From IMG/VR virus record IMGVR_UViG_3300032116_000404, positions 1 to 44,478 of that record: DNA of 44,478 nt. One strand, given 5' to 3'. Source of the stretch: a virus. A model generated the notes under the pieces. That model saw only the letters and a list, made by a program, of their open reading frames with translations. It was not told the origin of the DNA and ran no database searches. Below are positions 5,756-12,626 of the stretch, one piece after another. The position numbers and the translations under genes are program-made. Position 1 is the first letter of the stretch; each line of letters begins with the position of its first letter.

Positions 5756-6211
5756 ATGTCCCTCAAGGTTGGTCCGGTTCTCGCCCCCGGCTCGTTCACG
5801 GTCCCGGCCGGCTCGTCCGGTCGTTCGTCGCACACGGCGTTTCACGCTGCCCTGATGTCGCTCGCCGCCCCGGCGCCCGGCCAGGAGCACGGCGGGGCCT
5901 TCCCCGTCGAAGTGGACATGTCGGACTGCGGCATGCTCGGCGAGGCCCGCGCGACCGAATTCAGCGCCCGCGCTCGCAAGGTGTCGAATTCCGTCAGCAA
6001 TGCCATCCGGTCCTTCGGCCGCACCACGCCCGGCCCGAAGTTCACGGCGCGCACGATCCGCGGCCAGAACAACCCGCTCGGCGCCATCGACGGTTGCCTT
6101 CTCGTGATCCGGCTCGCCGACAACGCCCCGGCTGCGCCCGCCGCTGGCCAGACCGGCGCCGGCCAGGCCCCCGCCGCGCCGCCGAAGCCCCCGAAGCCGC
6201 CGAAGAAGTGA
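5756..6211 (+). CDS. Hypothetical protein with Pro/Lys-rich tail, 151 aa
   Basis: ATG 5756 follows ACGGAG (5741-5746); an in-frame ATG at 5702 has no ribosome binding site. The product begins MSLKVGPVLAPGSFTVPAGS and has a folded-looking body to about residue 122. A disordered tail of Ala, Pro and Gly follows, ending in KPPKPPKK. The body has a beta-type stretch AIDGCLLVIRLADN. No family is recognised. Its position and basic tail would suit a DNA-associated protein, which is inference. Confidence 0.7.
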   Translation: MSLKVGPVLAPGSFTVPAGSSGRSSHTAFHAALMSLAAPAPGQEHGGAFPVEVDMSDCGMLGEARATEFSARARKVSNSVSNAIRSFGRTTPGPKFTARTIRGQNNPLGAIDGCLLVIRLADNAPAAPAAGQTGAGQAPAAPPKPPKPPKK

Positions 6212-6228
6212 TCTGCGGCTTTCGCACC

Positions 6229-6257
6229 CTGCGCCCCGCCTGTATGGTGGGGCGCAG
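6229..6257 (+). promoter_or_regulatory. 12-bp intercistronic hairpin
   Basis: CTGCGCCCCGCC (6229-6240) pairs with GGTGGGGCGCAG (6246-6257) around loop TGTAT, with one G-U pair. No T-run follows. It sits 18 bases after a stop codon and about 20 bases before ACAGGAGAG of the next gene. This is the same placement as the early structured elements but an unrelated stem. Confidence 0.7.
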
Positions 6258-6291
6258 TCGCGAGAGCCCCACCCTTCACAGGAGAGAAGTC

Positions 6292-7488
6292 ATGAACCTC
6301 AAGGACTACCTGCCGACATTCACAGGCGGCGCGGCGGCCGTCATCGCCGCGGTGCAGACTGGCGCCACGTACGCCGGGCTGCGCAGCCCGTCGTTCGACC
6401 AGCTCGCCGACCTCGTGGCGTCCACGGCCGAGAACCGCGCCGTCACGTCGATGCAGGCGTGGCTGCAGCCGCAGCTTGAAGCGCACGTGGCGGAATTCAC
6501 AGCGCTGTACGGCGGGCGCCCTGGCGGCCCGAGCGACGCCGCCGACCAGTACGACAGTCTGCTCGACGACTGGCTGCACAACTGGCTCGAACAGCCGTGG
6601 CTCAAGGAATGGCTTGGCCCGAGCTGGATCGGTCAGAACAGTGTGGGCGCGCAGGCGCACGACCCCGCCGAAGTCATCAAGCTCGCCCGCAACATGTCGG
6701 CGCAGATCGTGCGCGAAATCGTGACGCGAGAAGTCAATGTGGCGATCCACAACGGCCAGGCCACGCACGCGCAGATGCCGGAATACAAGCTGCTCGCTCT
6801 CGGCATCCGCCGCGACGACATCATGCCGCTCGTCATGGCCGCCGCAGCGCCGGCTGGCGTGACGCATCCCACCGAAGCGGCGCCGGTTGCCGCACAGCCC
6901 GCCGTGGACGTGGCGGCGCTGAAATCGGTTGTCGATCCTCTCGTGCTGCACCTGGGGCAGCACAGCGGCGAGCCGCCGGATGCGGTGGCCGCCATCGTGC
7001 AACAGCTCGCGTCAGACAAGCCGCAGCTCGTGCAGGTTATCATCGAACGTTACGGCGTCGATGCCGGGTACGTCCCTTACGTCAAGCAGTACTTCGCTGC
7101 GATCCCGACAGCGTGGACGGACATTTTCAACATGCTGACGGTGCCCGCCGCCACGGAGGCCGCAAAGCCGAAGCGCCGCAAGGGCAAGGGAGGCACCAAG
7201 GCCAACGAGGATGCCGCCACGGGCGCCGCGGCGTCGAGCGCGCCGGCCGCCACCCCGACCGGGGAAGTGCCGCCGTCCGTCTTCGCCGCGCTCGGCGACT
7301 GTGGGGCTTCGGATCGTGACCTGGCCGACCTTCTCGGCATGTCGCGCCCGACGATCAACAACGCCAAGAACGGCAAGGGCACGCCGCCCAAGCTCTCGGC
7401 GGAACAGCGCAAGCAGCTCGCGGACCTCATCATCCGCAAGTCGCAGGTGCTCCACGAGGCGTACACTGCGCTGTCGGCGGTGCAGTGA
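6292..7488 (+). CDS. 398-aa protein with C-terminal helix-turn-helix
   Basis: ATG 6292 follows CACAGGAGAGAAGT. The N-terminal 280 residues are helical and unrecognised, starting MNLKDYLPTFTGGAAAVIAA, with a Trp-rich segment DDWLHNWLEQPWLKEWLG near 90-107. A basic, disordered linker (KPKRRKGKGG) follows. The last 60 residues contain DRDLADLLGMSRPTINNAKN, a classical helix-turn-helix of the Xre/Cro type. I infer a DNA-binding regulator or replication accessory factor. It is a candidate to bind the terminal iterons, but nothing here proves that. Its stop overlaps the next start (TGATG). Confidence 0.7.
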   Translation: MNLKDYLPTFTGGAAAVIAAVQTGATYAGLRSPSFDQLADLVASTAENRAVTSMQAWLQPQLEAHVAEFTALYGGRPGGPSDAADQYDSLLDDWLHNWLEQPWLKEWLGPSWIGQNSVGAQAHDPAEVIKLARNMSAQIVREIVTREVNVAIHNGQATHAQMPEYKLLALGIRRDDIMPLVMAAAAPAGVTHPTEAAPVAAQPAVDVAALKSVVDPLVLHLGQHSGEPPDAVAAIVQQLASDKPQLVQVIIERYGVDAGYVPYVKQYFAAIPTAWTDIFNMLTVPAATEAAKPKRRKGKGGTKANEDAATGAAASSAPAATPTGEVPPSVFAALGDCGASDRDLADLLGMSRPTINNAKNGKGTPPKLSAEQRKQLADLIIRKSQVLHEAYTALSAVQ

Positions 7489-7715
7489 TGGCCAAGCGCG
7501 CGATCAAGGTCAAACGGCCGTCCTACGCCCTCGCCGAGCGGCTGACCCCCGCTTTCACAAGGTGGCTCTTGCGGGGCAGCTCCGCCTTGGCAATCGCCAC
7601 CCGTTCGGAGCTGCAGCCGCAGCGCCAGGCGCTCATCCAGGCAGGGCTGCGGCTCGGCGCCCTGGAAGTGCGCCGGAAGGGCACGAAGCACGTTCTTCGT
7701 GAGCGGCGCACCTGA
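7488..7715 (+). CDS. Small basic protein, 75 aa, unknown
   Basis: ATG 7488 overlaps the TGA of the preceding gene by one base, giving the coupled form TGATG. The product begins MAKRAIKVKRPSYALAERL and is strongly basic throughout, ending RRKGTKHVLRERRT. It is helical with a possible winged-helix-like pattern (LIQAGLRLGALEVRRKG near the end). Nucleic acid binding is plausible from charge alone. The next start again overlaps by TGATG. Confidence 0.65.
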   Translation: MAKRAIKVKRPSYALAERLTPAFTRWLLRGSSALAIATRSELQPQRQALIQAGLRLGALEVRRKGTKHVLRERRT

Positions 7716-7909
7716 TGCGGTGTACGCTTCGCACAGCCCCCGACGCTAGTGTGACGTGTACAGCTTGCAACCGTCGATGGGACGCCGACGAGGCGCCCCA
7801 TCAACTCCCGGTGGACGAGGATTGCAATGCCCCGCGAGAGAACCCCTTGGCGCCACCGCGTCGTGAGCACGCCGAAGAACGGCGGTGGAAGCGTTATCTT
7901 ACCCGTTGA
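7715..7909 (+). CDS. Small Cys-rich, possible zinc-binding protein, 64 aa
   Basis: ATG 7715 overlaps the previous TGA as TGATG, the same coupling used one gene earlier. The product begins MRCTLRTAPDAS and contains CTACNRRW (a CxxC pair), then His and a further Cys in VDEDC, a pattern that could bind zinc. The C-terminal third is Arg-rich. It overlaps the next gene by 83 bases in another frame, which is unusual. The coupling and Cys pattern favour a real gene, but a chance frame in GC-rich DNA is possible. Confidence 0.5.
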   Translation: MRCTLRTAPDASVTCTACNRRWDADEAPHQLPVDEDCNAPRENPLAPPRREHAEERRWKRYLTR

Positions 7910-8222
7910 CGAACCGCAGGCCGAAGGCCCGAGCTACAACGCAGACGGCTTTGTGGACAGGCTCCTGGCCGCGCTCGATACGGACGCCGAGGGGCTGGCC
8001 AAGGCGTTGAAACTGCCGGCGCGCGAAGTCAAGCAGATCGTAGGCGCGCAGCGCTGGCGCCTCGCCGAGACATTCCGCGACGAGTTCTGGACGCGGCTTG
8101 CCAACTACATCGCCGTACGCCGCGGCGCCCTGGCCGCTGTACAGCACGAGATTGCCGACAAGATGGAACGCGACCGTGCGGCAGTGCTGCGGCGTCGCCT
8201 GATAATAGAGGGTCGCCAGTGA
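7827..8222 (+). CDS. Hypothetical helical protein, 131 aa
   Basis: ATG 7827 follows GAGGA at 7816-7820. The first 30 residues (MPRERTPWRHRVVSTPKNGG) are basic and unstructured. The rest is helical and includes AEGLAKALKLPAREVKQIVG, which resembles a helix-turn-helix. A later in-frame GTG (7863) would remove the overlap with the Cys-rich gene but has no clear ribosome binding site. No family is assigned. Its stop overlaps the next GTG by four bases. Confidence 0.65.
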   Translation: MPRERTPWRHRVVSTPKNGGGSVILPVDEPQAEGPSYNADGFVDRLLAALDTDAEGLAKALKLPAREVKQIVGAQRWRLAETFRDEFWTRLANYIAVRRGALAAVQHEIADKMERDRAAVLRRRLIIEGRQ

Positions 8223-8488
8223 CGACGTACAAGTTCAAGCCACAGCGGTGGGATTTGGTGTTGGATTGCGACGGCTTCCTCGGGCACGAATTCAACGACT
8301 GGCCGCAGCAGAACCGCGACATCGTGCTTGCCGCGATGGAACAGCAGTGCGTGCCGCGCCCCGGCCACGGTATCAGCTACCGCGTGGCGCACGACGCCAA
8401 TCCCGACAAGCCGGGCATGTTTTACATTCACATCGAAGTGGTGGAAACGCCGCCGAAAATCCATGTACCGAAGGGGTTCTTGTCGTGA
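8219..8488 (+). CDS. Hypothetical protein, 89 aa, GTG start
   Basis: GTG 8219 overlaps the previous TGA as GTGA. The product begins (M)TTYKFKPQRWDLVLDCDGFL and has a beta-type segment GMFYIHIEVVETPPKIHVP near the C-terminus. It is a soluble alpha/beta protein of unknown role. Its own stop overlaps the GTG start of the PP-loop gene by four bases, so the three genes form a translationally coupled set. Confidence 0.7.
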   Translation: MTTYKFKPQRWDLVLDCDGFLGHEFNDWPQQNRDIVLAAMEQQCVPRPGHGISYRVAHDANPDKPGMFYIHIEVVETPPKIHVPKGFLS

Positions 8489-9309
8489 AAGTGCACCTTC
8501 GCATCGAAGACGCCCCCATTCGTTTTGTTATTTTCTGCTCATATGGAAATGACAGCGTGGCGCTTATTCAATGGGCGCATGAGCAGCAGCTTGAAGGCGT
8601 GGCAGTAGTGTTTACGGATACGGGATGGGCAGCGGACGGCTGGATGGCCCGCGTTGAAAAAGCCGAAGCATGGGTGCGTTCGCTTGGGTTCACGCCGCAC
8701 AGAACGTCATCAATCGGCTTTCGCCAGCTCGCGCGCGACAAGAAGGGCTTTCCGACACAGCAATTTCAGTGGTGTTCCTACATTCTCAAAATCGAACCGG
8801 GTCAGCGCTGGCTTGAACGCTTTGACCCCGAAGCGCGCGCCGTGTGCTTAATCGGAGTTCGCCGGGAAGAAAGCGCCGAACGCGCAAATTTTCCCGAGTG
8901 GCTGTTGCGCAGCCCCAACCACGGCAACCGCGTCACCGTGGCGCCTTTCGCAACTTGGACAGCGGAGCAACGTGACGCGTTAATACGGCGAGCAGGGTTT
9001 GAAGTACTTCCCCATCGTTCACGGGAATGCAAATGCATTAATTCAACACGCGCAGATATGCAGCGTTTCACTGATGCCGATTGGCGCGAACTGCAGGATG
9101 CAGAAGCCGAAATTGGCAAGACCATTTTCAGGCCGCACCGTCACATGGGCGCAAAAGGGGCCGCCGAGGTTCGCAGATGGGCTAACAGCCCCAGGGGTAA
9201 ATACAAACCGACCGAGTCCATGCCAGGGGCCGTTGATCTTGAAGACGCGGCGCAAGAGACAGACTTATTGGTCTGCAACAACACGATGGAAGGAGGATGC
9301 GGAAGATGA
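8485..9309 (+). CDS. PAPS-reductase-like PP-loop protein, 274 aa
   Basis: The N-terminus has FVIFCSYGNDSVALIQWAH (about residues 14-32). This matches the PP-loop of adenine nucleotide alpha-hydrolases such as PAPS reductases and DndC, whose usual form is SGGKDS. The strand-ending VVFTDTGW (about 37-44) fits the same fold, and WCSYILKIEP with VCLIGVRREES are typical further motifs. Several Cys residues (RECKCINS) could bind a metal. Phage members may act in sulfur-dependent nucleotide or DNA modification; the substrate is unknown. The DNA here is noticeably less GC-rich than its neighbours, suggesting recent acquisition. GTG start overlaps the upstream stop. Confidence 0.75.
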   Translation: MKVHLRIEDAPIRFVIFCSYGNDSVALIQWAHEQQLEGVAVVFTDTGWAADGWMARVEKAEAWVRSLGFTPHRTSSIGFRQLARDKKGFPTQQFQWCSYILKIEPGQRWLERFDPEARAVCLIGVRREESAERANFPEWLLRSPNHGNRVTVAPFATWTAEQRDALIRRAGFEVLPHRSRECKCINSTRADMQRFTDADWRELQDAEAEIGKTIFRPHRHMGAKGAAEVRRWANSPRGKYKPTESMPGAVDLEDAAQETDLLVCNNTMEGGCGR

Positions 9310-9458
9310 CGACAGTTTCGCAAGCGTCGCCGGCCATGCTCATCGAGCTGTGGCTGTCCGAGCAGATCGAACCGCGCCGTTGGCGCGAAATCCTCGCCGA
9401 GCGCCCCGACGTGGCCGCGGCGTACGCAGAGCTGCAGCAGGCCCGTCATGTGGCTTGA
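9306..9458 (+). CDS. 50-aa micro-protein
   Basis: ATG 9306 overlaps the preceding TGA as ATGA, and GGAGGATG lies just upstream (GGAGG at 9292-9296). The peptide begins MTTVSQASPAMLIELWLSEQ and ends in an Ala/Glu-rich helix. It is amphipathic, with no membrane segment or Cys. Function is unknown. Its 3' end overlaps the next micro-gene by 11 bases in a different frame. Confidence 0.6.
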   Translation: MTTVSQASPAMLIELWLSEQIEPRRWREILAERPDVAAAYAELQQARHVA

Positions 9459-9561
9459 ACTGCTCGGCATGTTCACCGCCGTGGTGGCGCTGACGTGGAT
9501 ATTCGGCCGGGCTCTCGAATGGCTGTTGCGCGGCCCTGGGGAGGCAGACGATGACCGTTGA
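9448..9561 (+). CDS. 37-aa single-pass membrane micro-protein
   Basis: ATG 9448 lies inside the end of the preceding gene, with CAGCAGG (9435-9441) as a modest ribosome binding site. The peptide has a hydrophobic span LLGMFTAVVALTWIFG (about residues 5-20), then Arg and a charged tail ending GEADDDR, giving an inner-membrane anchor with a cytoplasmic C-terminus. It overlaps both neighbours by 11 bases. It may be a membrane-active early factor; the function is unknown. Confidence 0.55.
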   Translation: MWLELLGMFTAVVALTWIFGRALEWLLRGPGEADDDR

Positions 9562-9844
9562 CGAAATGAAAGCGGAGCTACGGCGTCAGGGCGCGGTGTG
9601 GTTCAACAACACTACGTTGCTCGTGCTGGAAGACTTCATTGCGGCGTACGACGCCGCAGCGCGCAGCGACACGGCGGTTCAGTACGCCGAAGCCCTCGCC
9701 GAGCACTGGCGTGAAACTGCGGCGGCCACACCGCACAAGTTGCACAAAATCGTGGCGGAAGCCAAAGGGGACACGGCCGCCAACATCGCCGCCGCCATCC
9801 GTAAGTTCACCCAAACGGCCCCGGAGGCCCCCGATGCCTCATAG
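9551..9844 (+). CDS. Hypothetical helical protein, 97 aa
   Basis: ATG 9551 follows GGGGAGG (9538-9544). The product begins MTVDEMKAELRRQGAVWFNN and is almost entirely helical, ending TQTAPEAPDAS. No motif or family is recognised. Its last 11 bases overlap the start of the next membrane-protein gene, continuing the chain of overlapping small genes from 8219 to 9995. Confidence 0.7.
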   Translation: MTVDEMKAELRRQGAVWFNNTTLLVLEDFIAAYDAAARSDTAVQYAEALAEHWRETAAATPHKLHKIVAEAKGDTAANIAAAIRKFTQTAPEAPDAS

Positions 9845-9995
9845 CTTTGTTTGGGGCTTCATCTGCGGTGTACACTTCGCCAACGCGGTAGTGTCGCACG
9901 CGCTCGGCAACATGCCGGCGGCGGTCTGCTCGGCCGTGGCGGCGACGGTTTCATTACTCGTCATTGCGATGCGCGCAAAATGGGGTGACGCATGA
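9834..9995 (+). CDS. 53-aa two-pass membrane micro-protein
   Basis: ATG 9834 follows CCGGAGG (9821-9827). Two hydrophobic spans are visible: FVWGFICGVHFANAVV (about residues 5-20) and AAVCSAVAATVSLLVIAM (about 29-46), joined by a short loop and ending in a basic tail (RAKWGDA). The layout resembles a small holin-like hairpin, but the position in the early block, far from the lysis genes, argues for another role. Its stop overlaps the resolvase start by four bases. Confidence 0.6.
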   Translation: MPHSFVWGFICGVHFANAVVSHALGNMPAAVCSAVAATVSLLVIAMRAKWGDA

Positions 9996-10540
9996 CGTAC
10001 GTTATGGGTATTGACCCCGGCGTCAACGGCGCCATGGCGGTGTACGACGATCAGCAGGACAAGTTGATCGACGTTACGCCCATGCCGAAGTTCAAGATGA
10101 AGGTGGGCAGAACGACACGTGAACGCGTGGATGCGTACGCCCTGCATCAGTACTTCGTGACGTGGGCTCTTATGGGCACGCGCCTGGCAGTGATGGAAGC
10201 TGTCAGCGGCCGCGGCAATCAGATGGGCGGCGCAGCGTTCTCGTACTCTGTCGGGCTCGTGTACATGGGGCTTGTGGCGGCGCGCATTCCTGTCGAGACG
10301 TCGCCGCCGAACGTCTGGAAAAAGATAATGCGCGTTCCCAAGGACGACCTGGGGATTTCGCAGCGTGCCAACGAGATATTCCCCAATGCTCGCCACCACT
10401 GGACGGGCAAGATGGGCGGTTTCAAGGATGGCAACGCGGAAGCCGCCATCATGGCCTATTTCGGGGCAGCGCACATGCTGCATGTCGCGCCCCGAGATAG
10501 CGAAGAACACATGTACAAGCGAGCAGAGACAGGAGGCTGA
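9992..10540 (+). CDS. RuvC-like Holliday junction resolvase
   Basis: GIDPGVNGAMAVYD (residues 6-19) carries the first catalytic Asp (D8) of the RuvC/RNase H fold. LAVMEAVSG places the second acid at about E69. KDGNAEAAIMAYFG supplies the last acidic pair (about D146 and E150). At 182 aa it matches phage RuvC-type resolvases, which cut four-way junctions that would block packaging. ATG 9992 overlaps the upstream stop as ATGA. It lies just before the helicase and nuclease genes. Confidence 0.85.
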   Translation: MTYVMGIDPGVNGAMAVYDDQQDKLIDVTPMPKFKMKVGRTTRERVDAYALHQYFVTWALMGTRLAVMEAVSGRGNQMGGAAFSYSVGLVYMGLVAARIPVETSPPNVWKKIMRVPKDDLGISQRANEIFPNARHHWTGKMGGFKDGNAEAAIMAYFGAAHMLHVAPRDSEEHMYKRAETGG

Positions 10541-10541
10541 C

Positions 10542-10970
10542 TTGAATTTCGAGGAATGGAGCAGGACACAGCGGGCAAACGACAGACTGATATTGCTGCT
10601 GCCGGCGGAAACGCAAGAGTGGCTTCGCGACCGGATACGCGACGCCTTCGACGCGGGGGCTGCGCACGCTATCGAGACTGCGGAGGCGAAGGAGAAAGAA
10701 AAGGCCGCGAAGCAAGCCTTGCAGGCAACCGCCGAGAACAAGCGCTTTCGCAACTCGGCGCTCCCGCCGGATTTCGAATACCCCACCGACAAGCCGCTGC
10801 AGCTCCCCGAGCAGCCCCCCGAGCAGCCCCCGCAGCTCCGCACCGCAGTGCGTTCGCTCGTCGTCTTCAACGACCGGCTGTACATCGGAACCGATGTCGG
10901 CCTCTACCAGCTCGACCCCCTCGCACAGACGGCATACCCCGTGCCCCTGGCGTTACCCAAAGGAGCCTAA
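10542..10970 (+). CDS. Hypothetical protein, 142 aa, TTG start
   Basis: TTG 10542 follows the very strong AGGAGG (10531-10536) at a normal distance, so I prefer it to distant ATGs in the same frame that lie inside the resolvase gene. The product has a helical N-terminal part with a Lys/Glu/Ala-rich coiled-coil-like stretch (EAKEKEKAAKQALQA), a Pro/Gln hinge (PLQLPEQPPEQPPQL), and a short beta-type C-terminal part LVVFNDRLYIGTDVGLYQL like a propeller blade. No function is recognised. Confidence 0.6.
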   Translation: MNFEEWSRTQRANDRLILLLPAETQEWLRDRIRDAFDAGAAHAIETAEAKEKEKAAKQALQATAENKRFRNSALPPDFEYPTDKPLQLPEQPPEQPPQLRTAVRSLVVFNDRLYIGTDVGLYQLDPLAQTAYPVPLALPKGA

Positions 10971-10973
10971 GCC

Positions 10974-11204
10974 ATGGAAGAACTGATACGCCGTGTACTG
11001 GACGAGCTGCGCCACGTGCGCCGTGAGAACGAGATACTGCGCGCCAAGGTGGACACCTTCGACACCTTGACGCAGTTCCTCCGCAGCAATGCGGTGCAGC
11101 CGGTCCGAGAAGTGATGTTCGAAGACCCGGCCTGGCAGCTCGGCAAGAAACTCGACGAGCTGGAAGCGCAGCGCGCTCGCCGGCAGAACACGAGCGAGAG
11201 CTAA
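10974..11204 (+). CDS. Small coiled-coil protein, 76 aa
   Basis: ATG 10974 follows AAAGGAGCC (10959-10967). The product begins MEELIRRVLDELRHVRRENE, a heptad-like charged helix. A second helix (WQLGKKLDELEAQRARRQ) lies near the C-terminus. It is probably an oligomerising accessory protein. The TAA stop overlaps the helicase ATG by one base (TAATG), so it is likely co-expressed with that enzyme and might partner it, though this is inference. Confidence 0.65.
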   Translation: MEELIRRVLDELRHVRRENEILRAKVDTFDTLTQFLRSNAVQPVREVMFEDPAWQLGKKLDELEAQRARRQNTSES

Positions 11205-12586
11205 TGCCTCTCGATGTATTCCCATACCAAGACGTTGGCGCGCGCTATCTCATACAGAGGGCGCGCGCCGGCCTTCATGACGAAATGGGTGTGGGCAAGA
11301 CGGCCACAGCCATCCGCGGTCTGGACATGCTCGGGTACAAGCGCGGCATCATCGTTGTACCGGCCTTTCTGCGCCGCAACTGGATCAAGGAATTCGAGAA
11401 GTTCGCGCATGTCCCGCGGTCCATCGTACGCGGCGAGACGGTGCACGATTTCGCCGCCTGGCAGCGCGGCCGGTTCGACACGTTGGTGACGAGCTACGAG
11501 CAAGCCGTCAACTGGAAACCCCACATCGACCAGCAAGCCGAATTCCTCGACTTCGTGCTGTTCGACGAAGCGCACAAGCTCAAGAACCCCGACATTCCCC
11601 GTACGAAGGCGCTGCTTGGGCCGGAAGCCGATGGCGTAGGCGGCTTGCCGATGTGGGCACGCGTGGCCTGGCACATCACAGGCACGCCGATGATTAACGA
11701 TCCGCTGGACATTTTCACGTTCCTGAAAATGTGCGGCGCCATGCCTCTGCGCAAGACGGAATTCATCAAGCGCTATTTCCACGTACGCCGCACCACGTAC
11801 GGCTCTCGGCAGATGCCGCGCCCCGAAATGGTGGAAGAACTGACGCGGCTCATCAACGCCAACAGCATCCGGCGTACGCTACGGGAAACCGGCGTCGAGC
11901 TACCGCCGATCTTCCTGTCTTCCATGTTCATTGACGGCGATGCGAGCAAGGTCAATCAGTTCCTCGCCGAGCATCCCGGTCTTGACCGCAGCATCATTGC
12001 GACGTTGCAGGAGCAAGGCAATCTGTCGTTCTTGGACAGCCAATACGTGTCCACACTACGACGGCTTATCGGCGAAGCAAAGGTGCCTTCGTACTGCGAA
12101 ATGGTGCGCGAGGAATTGGAAGGCGGGCTGGACAAGATTGCGATTTACGGCATTCACCAGCACGCGCTGAAAATGATACAGGACTACTTCGCCCGCAAGC
12201 GTATCAAGATGGTGCTCGTCAACGGCACTACGACGAAGGCGATGGACGAGGAGGCCGAACGCGCATTCAACAACGACCCCGAGTGCAGAGGCTTCATCGC
12301 CAACATCGAGAAGGCCGGCGCGGGCGTCAACTTGCAGGTGTCTGCAGCTCTCGACATTTTCGAAAGCGACTGGTCGCCAGGCAAGAATGCGCAGGCAGTG
12401 AAGCGCGTACACCGCATCGGCCAGCGCCGAAATGTGCGCGGGCGCTTTATTACCCTTGCCGGATCATTCGACGAAATGGTTAATAAGATCGTCGCCGAGA
12501 AAACGGCCGCGATTGCCCAAATCGAAGGGGAGGCCATGGCCGCCGCGCCCTCCGATGTGCTTGACCAAATCAGGCACCTGCTCTAA
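11204..12586 (+). CDS. SNF2-type DEAD/H helicase or translocase
   Basis: Motif I is DEMGVGKTATAIRG (K32), motif II is FDEAHKLKN (about residues 120-128), motif III is ITGTPMIND. The C-terminal RecA-like lobe ends with QAVKRVHRIGQRRNVRG, the SNF2 motif VI. These are all in order, so the ATPase is probably active. At 460 aa it is a minimal phage SNF2 protein, a class often found beside DUF2800 nuclease, DUF2815 and PolA genes. It should move along duplex DNA during replication, recombination or repair. Start overlaps the upstream stop. Confidence 0.85.
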   Translation: MPLDVFPYQDVGARYLIQRARAGLHDEMGVGKTATAIRGLDMLGYKRGIIVVPAFLRRNWIKEFEKFAHVPRSIVRGETVHDFAAWQRGRFDTLVTSYEQAVNWKPHIDQQAEFLDFVLFDEAHKLKNPDIPRTKALLGPEADGVGGLPMWARVAWHITGTPMINDPLDIFTFLKMCGAMPLRKTEFIKRYFHVRRTTYGSRQMPRPEMVEELTRLINANSIRRTLRETGVELPPIFLSSMFIDGDASKVNQFLAEHPGLDRSIIATLQEQGNLSFLDSQYVSTLRRLIGEAKVPSYCEMVREELEGGLDKIAIYGIHQHALKMIQDYFARKRIKMVLVNGTTTKAMDEEAERAFNNDPECRGFIANIEKAGAGVNLQVSAALDIFESDWSPGKNAQAVKRVHRIGQRRNVRGRFITLAGSFDEMVNKIVAEKTAAIAQIEGEAMAAAPSDVLDQIRHLL

Positions 12587-12626
12587 CATGTTAGTGCGTA
12601 GTTCGAGAACGCCACAGGAGAACCAA

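Noticed and set aside
5842-7002. 386-aa minus-strand frame opposite the 5756 and 6292 genes
   Set aside because: The plus-strand genes have proper ribosome binding sites and a clear HTH. The minus frame is His/Arg/Gly-rich and crosses an intergenic gap.
10556-11026. 156-aa frame starting ATGGAGCAG
   Set aside because: It overlaps the better frame with TTG 10542, which has AGGAGG at proper distance and a plausible coiled-coil composition.
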